Positions 23,112-35,081 of a stretch of DNA of 64,000 nucleotides are shown here, piece after piece. This DNA is from Fagopyrum homotropicum (taxonomy: Eukaryota > Streptophyta > Magnoliopsida > Caryophyllales > Polygonaceae): assembly GCA_033239125.1 (NCBI GenBank), contig BSWB01000005.1:145882494-145946493 (forward strand), in the 5' to 3' direction. The notes under the pieces are model-generated. The model was not told the origin of the DNA. It searched no databases and saw nothing but the letters and a program-made list of their open reading frames with translations. Position 1 is the first letter of the stretch; every line of letters starts with the position of its first letter. Position numbers and translations under genes: made by a program.

Positions 23112-23513
23112 AAATTTCGGTTGGTACCCCTGTGGTATGGGGTATTCCGGATTTTGCCTATAACTTTTCCAGAGTTCGGTTGGTGCCCCTTAGTTTTCAC
23201 ATTTTTCCGGAATTTGCCCACATGTTAAAAAACCGGTTAAACTTCACGTTTTCTATTAAAAAAATAAAAAGAAAATTGAAAATAAATAAATAAATAAATA
23301 AAATGAAACAAATGGAAATTGAAATGAAATTAAAAAAAATTGAATCATATCTCCCACGATTTCTAATCGATCGAAACGTTATGTTTAACCGATTTTTTAA
23401 TGGGTGGGCAAATTCCAAAAAAATGTAAAAATTGAGGGGTACCACCCGAACTCTGAAAAAGTTATGGAGAAAATTCGGAATACCCCATACCATAGGGATA
23501 CCAACCGGAATTT
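23112..23513. mobile_element. Long-TIR MITE, possibly Mutator-like
   Basis: The left arm begins AAATTTCGGTTGGTACCCCT and the right arm ends ATACCAACCGGAATTT. The inverted repeat extends beyond 100 bases on each side (GGTATGGGGTATTCCGGATT on the left, complement on the right). ACTAAATAA occurs just outside both ends (about 23094 and 23515), a candidate 9-base target duplication as in Mutator-like elements, though its spacing is asymmetric. No transposase. Confidence 0.7.
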
Positions 23514-23608
23514 AACTAAATAATATAAAGTCAATGTAATATTGAGTTGTTGTTGCTTATGGACCCGGTTGATCCATGCATGAAAAGATAAAACTTAGGT
23601 AAAACTAA

Positions 23609-23783
23609 GGCTCATTTAGAAACGTTAATAATTATTTTCGATAACGGAATAATTTCTAATTAAAATTTAAATTTGTTTAAAGGTGTTTTAACACATCAAA
23701 GTAATCTTATTATTTCCATTTCTTTCCTTATCCTTATCCAATTTTATTTCGTTTTCATTAATCTACTCCGACCAAACGGACCC
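23609..23783. mobile_element. Tourist-type MITE
   Basis: Ends GGCTCATTTAGAAACG and CCGACCAAACGGACCC are diverged inverted repeats, flanked by TAA at 23606-23608 and 23784-23786. Confidence 0.6.
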
Positions 23784-24479
23784 TAAGTGTATATCTAAAT
23801 ATCGATTAATTTTGAAGAATAAACGGGTAAGTGTCTTTAAAGGTGAAATATCACTCGAACCCAAAACGAGCAGACTACAGTAGCTAACTGTAAACGGGTA
23901 AAGCACTGTTTCGATGCGGATCGTAAAAGCGGTTTCAAATCGAGATAATATTTCTTGTTAAAGAAAATTACTAGAAAGTCAAAGTATTGGTCAAAATTGA
24001 AAACCGGCCAATATGCACGCCAGCTCATCTTCCCATGTTAACTGCTGCGAGAAGAAAGGCCAAGAAGATGCCAGCTAAGCTCATTTATATCCATTTAATG
24101 CCTTTTTTCTTGTAAAAAATATATATTTATATTAATTTTGATTACAAATATCTTTAAAATAAGTAATTAAGAAAAATAATGTATGTAAAGTCACGGATGT
24201 TGCTTACACGGCCAGTAATCTGCGTTTTTGTGTGTAACCGTGAGAATAGAAGTGGGTAGGTTTCTAAATTGTAGTAATAATATTATAGTAAGATATTGTT
24301 ATACATAAAAATAATGTTTTTTAGTGGATATGAGGTGGAGAGGGGAGAGGAGTTGTGGTACGATACTACGAACTAATATGTGTCGTTGATTCACTTGATC
24401 CAGTGGACTCTTGCACGACATTTAATAATTTTATAGATCGGTAAAAATTTTGTAATTTTTAGAATGTACGAGGGTGATT

Positions 24480-24650
24480 TGTTCTTTTAAAAATAAGTTT
24501 GGGCAATTTTAGAAACTAGACATTTTTTTAAAAACTAGAGTAGTAACTAGGTTTTTTAATGTTTTAATTAAGTAAATGTACCTCAACCTTTTGTATTTAT
24601 TTTCAAACTCTACACAATCTTCTCTCAAGGGGTACATTTAGTAAACACAA
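24480..24650 (+). repeat. Dispersed repeat family R1, copy 1
   Basis: Contains AACCTTTTGTATTTATTTTC followed by AAACTCTACACAATCTTCTC and a GTACATTTAGTAAACACAAAA end. The same order appears at 50865-51025 and, inverted, at 31745-31930. Termini are not clearly defined. Confidence 0.7.
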
Positions 24651-24654
24651 AATT

Positions 24655-25460
24655 AGAACTAATAAAACACAATGTTTGAACTAACAGTACACAATATTCA
24701 AATTAATGTTATCCGATTCTTGAACAAATATTATAAAAGTTCACAATATTCAAATTGTTTCAATATAAAGTTTTTAAATGAGAGAGTGTGGTTACATTTT
24801 TTTTTATAATTTTTATGAGAAAAAATTGTAACAACTATTATCTTAGTTCATAACTTTAGTTCAGTTCGTTCAAAAGTATACACAATTAGTTCTGATATTT
24901 TTTTAGTTAGTTTACGGACTATTTTGTTAATTTGATAGTTATATTTTTATTCACTTTGTTACATGTACATGTTTGAACTAATAAAACACAATGTTTGAAC
25001 TAACTAGTACACAATATTCAAATTAATGTTATCCGATTTTTGAACAAATATTATAAAAGTTCATAATTTTAGTTCAATTTGTTCAAAAATATATTCTATC
25101 ACTTCTGATACTTTTTGTAGTTACTTCACGTATTATTTTGTTATTTTGGTAATTATGTTTTTATGCACTTTGTTACTCGTACGTGTTTGAACTAATAAAA
25201 CACAATGTTTGAACTAATTAACAAAATATTCAAATTAATGATACCCAAGTTTTGAACTAAGGTGATAAAGATCATATTTTTATAGTTATGGTTATTAATA
25301 TTGAGTGTTCAATTAGTTCAAACATTTTATATTATTAGTTCATACATTTTGTTGAACTTTTGGAGAAGCTCTATAAAAAAAATGTATGAATTATAAGTAC
25401 AATATAATTTGAATTAACAAACAAGTAATTTGAACAAAATCTACAAAAAAATTTGAATGA
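24655..25460. repeat. Diverged tandem array around TTTGAACTAATAAAACACAA
   Basis: Blocks built on TTTGAACTAATAAAACACAA, ATTCAAATTAATGTTATCC and TTGAACAAATATTATAAAAG recur at about 24655, 24972 and 25189. Spacing is irregular (about 317 and 217 bases). Very AT-rich; no coding potential. Confidence 0.7.
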
Positions 25461-25651
25461 AAAATGTGCCCGTTATAAAAAGAAGAAGAAGGGGGAACTC
25501 GGATAAAAAAAATTCAAATTTTTTATGCTATTTATTCAAAAATGTTTGAACAAAAATGTATAAAAAATTGAACGAAAAGTGTTAAAAATAAAAACTATTA
25601 GAACGAACAATTTGAACTGACTAAACAAAACAGATTTTCACTACACCTATT

Positions 25652-26266
25652 GGGTCCGTTTGGTATTGATATCCTAATTAAAGGTATGGTATGGGTTTCA
25701 TCCATACTCATACCCGGTTCCATACCTGGTGTTTGGTATTTTATTATATCGGTATCAAATTGATACTTGATATCCGAATTTTCACCCGTTTGATATACTA
25801 ATATTTTGGAAGGTGTAGGTCTTCCTTTCCCTACGCTTATCTTTTTCTCACATCCTCCATCCATCTCCTCTTCACCCATACATACCTTCCTTCATTTTCA
25901 AGATCGTGTGAGTTTCTCCTCCATCGAAATTTCTCTTTCTCATGTAAATTTTTCTCTTTCTCTTTTGCTTGTTGTTAAGTTGATTTGAAAATTTCTCAAA
26001 TCTAAAATTATCGACCGAAACTTTGTTTTTCCTTCATATAAATGCTTCTATATCAATCTCATCGTTTTCTAATACGATTAAAAATCATTATTCTCATGAC
26101 ACTCTCAATTGACTCGTGGTGTCAAATTTGTGTCGTTCGGTAACCATTGTCGACTTGTCAATTTCTGAAATAATTTGTTATTGGGTATCAAGATATGGGT
26201 ATCAAATATCAATTTGATACCCATATCTTGATAAATGAGATCAAGATATCAATATCAAACGACCCC
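25652..26266. mobile_element. MITE with GGGTCCGTTTGGTATTGATATC ends, Harbinger-like
   Basis: The two termini, GGGTCCGTTTGGTATTG and CAATATCAAACGACCCC, form an inverted repeat that extends into GATATC motifs. Target duplication is unclear. A long perfect palindrome lies near the right end. A short frame beginning at 25806 has no recognisable domain. Confidence 0.65.
26186..26233. repeat. Perfect palindrome, 22-base arms and 4-base loop
   Basis: Left arm 26186-26207 begins TATCAAGATATGGG. Right arm 26212-26233 is its exact reverse complement. The loop is ATCA. Confidence 0.95.
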
Positions 26267-26469
26267 TTAAAAATTACAAAATTGTCACCGTATCAAAACA
26301 TTTTAAAAAATATTTTTAAAAGGAAAAAATTGCCGCCTGAATTTCATACAGTTAAAAAATGTCATTGCGCTGCCCATAAATCATTAAACGACGTGGACTA
26401 ATCTGAATCATTGGATAAGTGCATTAATAGTAGCAAATGCTCTCTAACTTTATACTTGTAAATTTACTC

Positions 26470-27369
26470 CATACCTGAACCGGACTAGTTTTTTTGGAAT
26501 TAATGCGTGATCTTTTACGCATGAGTAGGGTGCAAGGAGTAGTCAATGGATCATACCGCGCCACCGAGCCTAATACATGCGAAATGTAACAAAGACTCAC
26601 TATTCAAAAAAATGTAATTAGCGTAACGAGACTAAGCCCTTTAGGCGCAATGCGATTGCATCCAACAAGTTTATTGAGATCGTGTTCCAACGTTCTATAC
26701 AATTCGAATGCTGAGCAACAATCGTAATTATAAACGTTGAATTCGAATATTGAATAACAAAAACTTTATAAATATAGAGAAACTGGCTTCCAATTTTTTT
26801 AACATACTCATGACAAATAAGACCAAATAAAACATTCGCAATTGCTTTTGTACGTATTCATGACACGAGAGTGGGTTTTAAAAATATTTTTGTCATTTGT
26901 GCAACAACAAAGTATTGAAGGCAATCACCATAATCGAAAGCTAGGTCTTACGAAACATTGAACTTTCCGGAAGTAAAGCATATTTGTATATGTTTTATAT
27001 AAAGTGTTACACTAAATATTGTTTGTAAACTGTTCTGTAGTAAAAGGAAGCACAAGTCATGCTCACATTATAATATGTTGTTTGAATCAAGATCTAGTGC
27101 CGAATTACGTGATATGTCTAACATAAATAACAGCGTACTGACAATCATATCCGAGGTTGATAAGTTCCTTGATGAGATGTAGTTGACCTTTTACAAGGAA
27201 ACAATGGTTAAAGTTTGGCATGAATTGTATCATTATTTTTGGCACATAAAAAATTACATGTTTAAGAATTATATTTTCTACTCATATGTTCCAGTTCCGT
27301 CATGTAAATATCGAATTACACTACTTAGGTGTAAGTCACGTAGAAGTTATTAAAACATACATTACTATA
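26470..27369. other. Intergenic, no gene recognised
   Basis: No coding frame or bounded element was identified. GC content is near the local average. Confidence 0.4.
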
Positions 27370-28192
27370 TGATAGGTTTAGGGTTTGATAAACCAAAAAA
27401 TGTTGGTGGAAACCACAAATTGTATTGTAATAAACCCTATATATAGGACATGCAATGAGATAATTATGAAAGATATTAGATTACATATCATCATAATATA
27501 CCTATTATAAGTTTAAAGATAATCACACTTTATAGTATTATGTATTAACACTCCCCCACAATCGCATGGATAATGTTGAAGACTTAAATGAAACCATAAG
27601 TTGGATCATGTTTTTTGAAGAAACCGATCTTGTTTTCGGACGAAGCCAATTTTGTGTTTGGAGAAAGTTGTCGTTGTTTTTGAACGAATTCAATGTTGTT
27701 CTCACACATTATCGATATTGGTTCGAATAAAGCCAACGACATATTCAGATTGTGTTATTGTTGTTGGATTCGGATAATGCTGTAACTAGATTGGACGGGA
27801 TGAAACCATTGTTGAGGGTTTGGAGATTGGTCTAGACTAATATTGGATCAAACAATGCCGATGATTTTGGACTCGAACAAAGTCGGTGCATGGTTTCAGA
27901 TCCGGATGATACCGGTGAGTTTGGACACTGATAAAGCCTACGATTTTAGATCCACATGGTGTTGGTTTTAAGTTGGTGGAATGTGGTGCATGAGGTTCAT
28001 GATCGGTTTGCTCCGATACCATGCTAGACTTTAGATTTGATAAACCTATAAATGTTAGTGGAAACCACAAATTGTATTGATTTATTAAGCCCAATTTATA
28101 TGGATTACAATGAGATGATATACTCTATCTATTATACTACTAAAAATAATCACAATTTACTATGTCCTAATTTGTAATGCTATATATTAACA
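27370..28192 (-). mobile_element. TRIM-like miniature LTR retrotransposon
   Basis: Two direct repeats of about 171-181 bases, 27370-27550 and 28022-28192, share TTTGATAAACC, GGAAACCACAAATTGTATTG and TATTAACA ends. On the minus strand each begins TGTTAATA and ends in CA. Next to the 28022 LTR, minus strand, lies TGGTATCGGAGC, one base from the TGGTATCAGAGC initiator-Met tRNA primer site. Beside the other LTR is the purine tract TTGTGGGGGAG. Flanks CTATA and GTATA match at four of five bases. The 471-base interior has no gag or pol. Size and signals fit a terminal-repeat retrotransposon in miniature. Confidence 0.82.
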
Positions 28193-28269
28193 GTATAAAG
28201 CATCGGATAATTTTCGTTGATCGTTGACAGTATCCATTTGATTCTCACAAATCATATATATTCAAAAGG

Positions 28270-28640
28270 TACAAGTTTCGTTAGACATGTCACACGAGAG
28301 GATCTGAATGGACATGTTAATACCGATATTTTACTCACTTCTTAACAAAGTCATCAATGAGTGTTTCATGCTTTTGTTTGAAAACTACAACAAGGATAAA
28401 AAAATAAGGAATGATGAGGGTATGTCAGGATATGTATCGATCAGAGACATGCCACGGTGTGTCATACACTTAAACACGTTGAATGTAGTGTTATTGAACA
28501 TGCTTTATGGAAAGAATGAACTCAAACACGTTGAACGGTAACGAACTTGAGTGGATAACTTCAACATATGCTAACATGGAGAGTCTTGGGAGTACCACAA
28601 TGAAAAGTTGACTCATATTATAACGAATGGACGACCTACG
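28270..28640 (+). other. Unidentified short open frame region
   Basis: A frame from 28308 to 28541 (CFMLLFENYNKDKKIRNDEG) has moderately gene-like composition but no splice partners and no domain I recognise. It could be a decayed transposon fragment. Confidence 0.25.
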
Positions 28641-29290
28641 GGGAGACGATCAACAAGGATATAATCGGGTGGGTTTGAGCATGGTTCAAGTTTGGTTCCA
28701 CGTGGACGTCCAAGCGGTTTAGGATATGAAAAAGGGTTGAATAAAGCCGAGAAAGTTGAAGAGGTGAACCAGGAGCCCGTGAGGCGGATTGGACATGCGC
28801 CCCGATCTGTTAGTCAAGAGAGAAGCCATTGAACAAAAGGCGGGATCTTTAGTCCTAGACAAGAGTAAAGCTAATCAAAGCGAGGAGACTCTATGATGAG
28901 CCCATCGGAGCATGAAGAAAAGAGGCAACACGTGATCGAGAAAGGAGCTTATTCGCTCAACCCTTCACTACCGCTAATGCCCCTTGTGCTATCCCCGGAT
29001 TACTAAGATTGTTGAAGGTTCGGATCGTATCTACTCCAGAATGTTGTATCGGTAAACACTTTCAAAATAGAACAGGTGACGGCCTGAAAGAGCAATCTCA
29101 CCTAGTCTCTTGATGGTCCCTTTCGTTATAAAGAAGAGTCGTATAGCGGGAGAGAGTTGATGGAAGAGGAGTCCTTTTCATGGACATCATCAGGTGCACC
29201 TTCCCTTCGTACTAACCAAATCAGTTACGTAACCTCCGGCATGCACACCTTTTCTTCGGTGTTCCAAGCACAGTATCCGCATATGTCCAC
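28640..29290. other. GC-richer block, possible organelle-DNA insertion
   Basis: Composition here approaches half G+C, whereas the flanks are about one third. The text (for example GGAGCCCGTGAGGCGGATTG and CTTTCGTTATAAAGAAGAG) is neither low-complexity nor repeat-like and has no long frame. It resembles intergenic plant mitochondrial DNA in style. This is inferred from composition, not from a match. Confidence 0.35.
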
Positions 29291-29607
29291 AATTCAATCC
29301 GTTTCAATTCACCCCTAATCTAATATATTTCAAATTTCAAACTAACACAAACAAAATTAAAAAAAGCACACAAAATCGTGAAGCTCCGATGAACTAAATA
29401 TCCTTCCTTCCGCCTGCAAACTTCGATTTCTATCGGTTGCATTTCTTTCTCTCCTTTTCCATCACTACCATGAAGATAATTTTTTAAGGTTTATAGGCTA
29501 AGTGATCGACGAACCAGAATAACCTGACTGCTAAAAAAATATTTGTTTATAAAATAAGAGTACATAGCCGTTAGTGGTTGACTGAAGTAGCCAATTATAT
29601 TCTTTTA

Positions 29608-29888
29608 GGGTTCGTTTGATTTTAACTCCGAAATCGGAAACGGAACGAAAACGATCTAGTCCATATGTATATCATTGTTCATGAAATCATTCTTTCTGGT
29701 TTGAAGGAATTGAAGTAGAGTTTGATTACTTTTGATACCTTATAAGGAAACAAAATGTGGGGAAACAAGTGCATTTTGCATTAATTCACAAGGAATGATT
29801 CCATAAACTTTCTTGAATAAGGATAAACATATGGACTAAATTCGTTTTCATTCCGTATCCGTTTCTGGAGTTGGAACCAAACGGGCTC
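29608..29888. mobile_element. Tourist-type MITE, subfamily A
   Basis: Ends GGGTTCGTTTGATTTTAAC and GGAACCAAACGGGCTC, flanked by TTA on both sides (29605-29607, 29889-29891). The interior matches 22729-23018 and 62180-62445, including GATACCTTATAAGG and CACAAGGAATGATTCC. Confidence 0.85.
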
Positions 29889-30166
29889 TTAATGTGATTT
29901 TATATAAGCAAAGTATGATTATATATATTTAATTAATTAATTAAGGGGGAGGGAAAGAGAAATGAAGATGAGGTGGCATGTGCAGTTGAGAAAGATGTGT
30001 TGTTGAAATTTGAATGAAGGAGAGAATAGGGCCCACCACAATTAAAATGTGGACCGTACAAGTAGATATGCCATTGCAATGACTTCCACATCAAAGCTTG
30101 TCCACAAATATACCAACTTTGGTGCACATTAAAAACCCTCTCACTCCATCATATCAATGTGTTATA

Positions 30167-30345
30167 GGGCCCGTTTGGTGAACATAGTAGATTATTTGAA
30201 AGATTAAAATTTCACAATAATCTCCAATAATCTCGATAATCCATGTTGAAGTGGATGGAAAAAATAGGCAGAATAATCTCCCAAAATAATATTCCGAGGT
30301 TATAATCCCAATAATCTCGATAATCCCAGCTCCCCGAACGCACCC
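30167..30345. mobile_element. Small MITE with AATAATCTC motifs
   Basis: Ends GGGCCCGTTTGGTG and CCCCGAACGCACCC, flanked by ATA on both sides. The interior repeats ATAATCTCGATAATCC. A relative lies at 53792-53970. Confidence 0.65.
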
Positions 30346-30349
30346 ATAC

Positions 30350-31740
30350 TCGATTAAAAGGAGTAAAATTTCATATACTTTTGACTTTTCAGATTATATC
30401 TCAAAATTTTAGTTTTGTATGGTGTAGTTTTGTTTTTTCTCTCTCTCAATTATACACTTTTATATTTATAAATTAATATTTTGAGAAAAAAATAATTATT
30501 TAATTGTTAGTTATTGTTAACCGTCATTTTAAAGGTATAAATAATATCTTGAATAAATAATTTGATTTTTTATTTCCTTAAAAATATTGATAAATGTTGA
30601 TTTTACAAATAATAGAAGGATATAAATTGAAAAAATCTAAAACTTAAGGACGTCATTCGAAAACTGAAAAACTTTTAGGTATAATCCAAAAAAATAAAAA
30701 ATAAGGACAACATTTGAAATTTACCTTAAACAAATATTTTTTTTTCAACAGATCAATATTACTCAGGCTTTGCACGTAGAAGTGTATATATACGTTAGAT
30801 TTGAATACACCAAAAAAGTCGGTGAATTTTATCATACAATCAATTGACAATAAGAGAAGTAACACACTGAACTCCTATATATGAGTCGGAGGTCTGATTG
30901 TTATAGATGTGTATAGTTTTCACAACAAACTCATATATTCCAGTTTATTAAGTTGATGGTTGTTTTTTTTATTGTTAATTAGTTTTATGGTGAAACGTTT
31001 ACGTTTCAAATTTATATTTAAAATGCTATAAACAAATTTAAGTGTCTTAAAATACTAGGTTTGTTAGCTTTAAGGGTATGTTCGTCATAGGTTATTTGAA
31101 CATTTTTGAGAAGATTATCAAATATTTTAAGCTTATGTTTATTTGATAAATTAGATAATTGAATTTTTTTTATTTTGATGAATTTTTTTACTATTTTTTT
31201 TAATTAGATTTGTAAATTTAAGTGTCTTAAAACTCATGTATTCCAGTTTATTAAGTTGATGAGTTTTTTTACTATTTTTTTTGTTGTTGAAATATTATTA
31301 AAAGTTTATCCCTACATATCTTTTATTACACGCTTAATACACCATAATATATCTATCCAAAAATCTTTTTTTTTTTTTTATCAAACTCTTTTTTTTTTTT
31401 TTACTGAATTTTCACATTTCCCAAATTTATTCAAAATCTATAAATAAAAAAAAACTAACCAATTTAAAATTTAATTACCCAAAAATCTTGTTCTAATGAA
31501 CTGGTCTTAAGGCACTACATAAAGTATTTTTGGGTAAAACTAATTAACTCTATATTTTAAAGCCGTAAATCAATATATTAAAGACACTAAAACATGCCCT
31601 AATAGCATGTTAAGTACAAAAAAACTAGAAATGTACATGGTATTTTTTCGTATCAGATATTTTATCCAGAACAATATTTCTTAATATTTAAAAAAGAGTT
31701 AAATGTTTGAATGTAATTCCAAATAGTTATCACTTAAAAT
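30350..31740. other. Intergenic, no gene recognised
   Basis: Very AT-rich, with T homopolymers near 31366 and 31389. AAACTCATRTATTCCAGTTTA and AATTTAAGTGTCTTAAAA each occur twice (around 30925 and 31030, and again near 31215-31255), marking a small local duplication. Confidence 0.45.
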
Positions 31741-31744
31741 AATT

Positions 31745-31930
31745 TAGAAACAATTTGGTTTAGTAGGCTTTTTCTAGTTTTGTGTTTAGTAAATGTACCC
31801 CTTGAGAGAAGAGTGTGTAGAGTTTGAAAATAAATACAAAAGGTTGGAGTATATTACTTAATTGAAATATTAAAAAGCCTAGTTACTAGGCTAGTTTTTC
31901 AAAAAGGCTTAGTTACCAAAATTGCCCAAT
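31745..31930 (-). repeat. Dispersed repeat family R1, copy 2 (inverted)
   Basis: Reverse complement of the unit at 24480-24650: TTTAGTAAATGTACCCCTTG, GAGTTTGAAAATAAATACAA, AAAGGTTGGAGTATATTACT. Confidence 0.7.
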
Positions 31931-32021
31931 AATTTTTTAGAAATTTATTTCATGTTTTTGACTCTGATCTACCTGATAATTTATGATCCAACTTAGAAAC
32001 ATCTTATCAATAATATAACTA

Positions 32022-32282
32022 CTAGTCTAATACCCGCACAAGGTGCGGATTAGCTTTAATAAATCGTAAAACAAATTTAATTATTAATTAAAAGTGAGTT
32101 GGAAGAAAATATTATGAGGGAAAGTAAAAGATAATAAAAACAAAACGGGATATTTTAAAATAAATGATAGTTTACATGTTCTTGATAAAAAAGGTCTTAA
32201 ATGAAATTGAACGTTAAAATGACCCGTAATATAAAAATATATGGAACCATGGTTTATGTAATTAAGGTTTTTTTTAATATTA

Positions 32283-32342
<60 letters not shown>

Positions 32343-32668
32343 TTAGTTTATATAATTTTTTAATTAATTTTTTAAAATGAGAGTGCGTTTTAAATTGAAT
32401 TGACAAAAAGAACAGAAAAAAAAAACATATGGAATGTAAGGCTTCTCTTTATTATTAGTATATAGATATATGTTTTAACACTAATAGTATATATACATAT
32501 ATGTTTGGTAAGTAGATAATATAAGTTCTATAATAGGATAATTAAAATATGGTAACTATATATATTAATTAAAAAAAATAAAATTCTAAATAAATGACAT
32601 GTGCCATATTTTTTTGTAAGATGAACGACGTTGAAGTAAACGCTTCTGCTTTAATATATGTATATAGA
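32022..32668 (-). mobile_element. Non-autonomous Helitron (minus orientation)
   Basis: On the minus strand it starts TCTATATACATATATTAAAG CAGAAGC and ends with a GCACCTTGTGCGGGTATTA hairpin tract and CTAG. It is flanked by A and T. The same ends as the 18.7 kb pair place it in one family. The interior carries a 57-base AT microsatellite (32284-32340). Confidence 0.78.
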
Positions 32669-33302
32669 TTTTATACATATTTGTATGAAAATTCAAACTC
32701 AAATAAATTATAAGACACTTTATAAGTAACAAATCTATCGTTACTTTACTAAATTAAGTGCATTAATGGAGAAAAAAAAATGTTATTTTAACCTTTGACT
32801 GATGCAGCATTTAAAGTACGAAACGCGTTTTTACACGAACGTCAATACGTACATCAAATTTAGTACGGTAATTAATTGCCCTGTAAACTATAAACTCCAA
32901 CGTGTGGGTATATTTATATAATTTATTTTATTTTACTACTAAAATTTACTGTGTTTATTTACCGTACATAAATGGATTTATTGTTTCGAACGTGCCAAAG
33001 AACAAGTGAGGAAAGAAGATACATTAATGTTTTAAAAAAAAAAAGTAATTGTAAGTGCAGAGAAATTTCCCGAATTTCATACAATAAAAGCTTGAAGCTC
33101 CCATCATTAAATGCAAAATTTACTCTTCATTGGAATTGAATGTATATTTTTTAAAAATATAATACTATAATTAACACTGTTATCATGGTTGACTTTGCAT
33201 AATATGCCAAATAAGTTTGAATTTAACTTCACCTATTTATCTTATACATTGCAAGAGAGTCGTGGTAAAAAAAAATTATGGTAAAATCAACACCGAATAT
33301 TA

Positions 33303-33730
33303 TACTTCCTCCGATAAAAAATAAGTGTCGTTTTAGCAATAGAAATTTAAACACAATTAATGATTAATTTTAGTTCTAAAATCTTTTTTATTGGTTTAAA
33401 TAAATGTTGAGTATTAAATAAGTGATAAGATTTAGAAAAATTTTACAAAATCTATGTTATTTAATATTTTTTAAAAAATTGTGTTAAAGGATAAAATGAA
33501 GTTAATTATGATCAGAGAAAATAATAGGATACAAGAATCAACACATTATATATAGTTCAATAATTCTTCACACCAACATACTTCAAATTTAAATAGGTTA
33601 AAAAAATTAAAATGCTTTTTTCATTATTAATTGTTATTTTAGCTTGTGGATTTTGTTTTTAAAATTTGTTGATAAAAATAATTTTTATTTTTTAATAAAT
33701 CAATAAAATAAAACGAAATGATTGAGTAAC
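33303..33730. mobile_element. Possible degenerate Stowaway-type MITE
   Basis: Left edge TACTTCCTCCGATAAAAAAT resembles a Tc1/mariner Stowaway end (CTCCCTCCGT) after TA. The right edge near AAAACGAAATGATTGAGTA is only a weak partner. Internal AACATACTTCAAATTTAAAT suggests nesting. Tentative. Confidence 0.35.
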
Positions 33731-34137
33731 TAACAAGTTGATTTAATTTAAATAGGTTAAAAAAAATAAAATTCTTCACACTAATAAGTTTTAAACGAGG
33801 TAGACATGTTAAAAATCGTTTTGTGTTGTTTAAATAACAACCCTAATTTCGACAATGAAAAATACATAATAAGACTGGACTATCCCCTATTACTTCATTA
33901 CAAATAATAACAATGACCGATAATTTTATTCTTGAGAAGGAGTCTATGATAGGTGTTCAAAATCTAATGGTTCTTTGAAGAGTCCAAATTCGAGGTTCCT
34001 TGAAAGTTGTATTATGTATTGTTTCTCCAAACATGTTCTCACCCTTCATTCGGTGATACTTCTTGTTGGTCTTGTTGTGATCAAAATTTTCTTTTGATGT
34101 TTTTTTTTTTTTAATATTCTGGTTCCCTATGACGGTT

Positions 34138-34222
34138 AGTCCGTCTATTTAATCGGCTTTCAATCCACTGAACGGTGTGTCGTCTAGTGCATCGAACCGC
34201 TTTCATTTTAAAAAAAAAAGGA
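34138..34222. repeat. LINE-like 3' tail
   Basis: TCCGTCTATTTAATCGG, GTGTGTCGTCTAG and ATCGAACCGCTTTC, ending in an A run, match 1275-1375. The 3' end of the RNase H relic at 44190 ends similarly (AACCGCTTTCCG plus A/T run). It lies just upstream of the 34.5 kb gene promoter. Confidence 0.4.
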
Positions 34223-34360
34223 TAATTTTATATCAAAAACTATATTTCACAAAATAATATATTTAAATTCCATAAAAAAAAGTAGATATTTATACAGTTT
34301 CAGTCAAAAAGCAATGCCCATCCCTTAGAGTTTTCCTCTAAGCAACACACTGTCTTCTGA

Positions 34361-34368
34361 TATAAATA
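34361..34368 (+). promoter_or_regulatory. TATA box of the 34.5 kb gene
   Basis: TATAAATA lies 137 bases before the ATG, predicting a leader of roughly 105 bases rich in CT. Confidence 0.6.
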
Positions 34369-34497
34369 CAGTCCATCTAGCCATTGATGGTGGGGTTTCA
34401 TACACACAAAAGCTCTATAGGGTCCCAAACACATATTAGCTGTTCTTGTTAGCTACCTCTTATTACTTCTCTCCTCCTCCTTTGTCTCCATTCTTAC

Positions 34498-35019
34498 ATG
34501 GCATGTTTAGAAATGTACAATTCAGAACACAAAGGAGCTCCAATGAGCCCTAGAATTTCATTCTCAAATGATTTCGTCGAATCTCATTCACAAATCACCA
34601 ACAGCAACACTTCTAACACTACTAGAAGCTTAAGAGAGATGCCGCCGCGAGTTTCGACCGATTTCGAGTTCAGTGTTTCAAACAACTCCTTACAGTTGAG
34701 TGCTGCTGATGAGCTTTTCTTTAAAGGTAGGATATTGCCTTTTAAAGATAACCATCAGTTTCAGAAGCCTCCTGTTGTTACTACTCTCAGAGATGAGCTT
34801 CTTAATGGTGATGATGATGATGAAGATCAAGATCATGACTTTTTTGCCCTCAAGAATCCTAATAAGGGTAGATGGAAAGGCTTCTTGGGCCTCAGAAAAT
34901 CTCACATTGCCTCTAAAAAGATTGAGGCTAACACTCTTAGATCTCTCAATGAGCCCTCCAATAGCTTCTTCTCTTTTCCTCTTCAAGATCCACAGGTCAA
35001 ACTATGAAAACCCTTTTAT

Positions 35020-35081
<62 letters not shown>

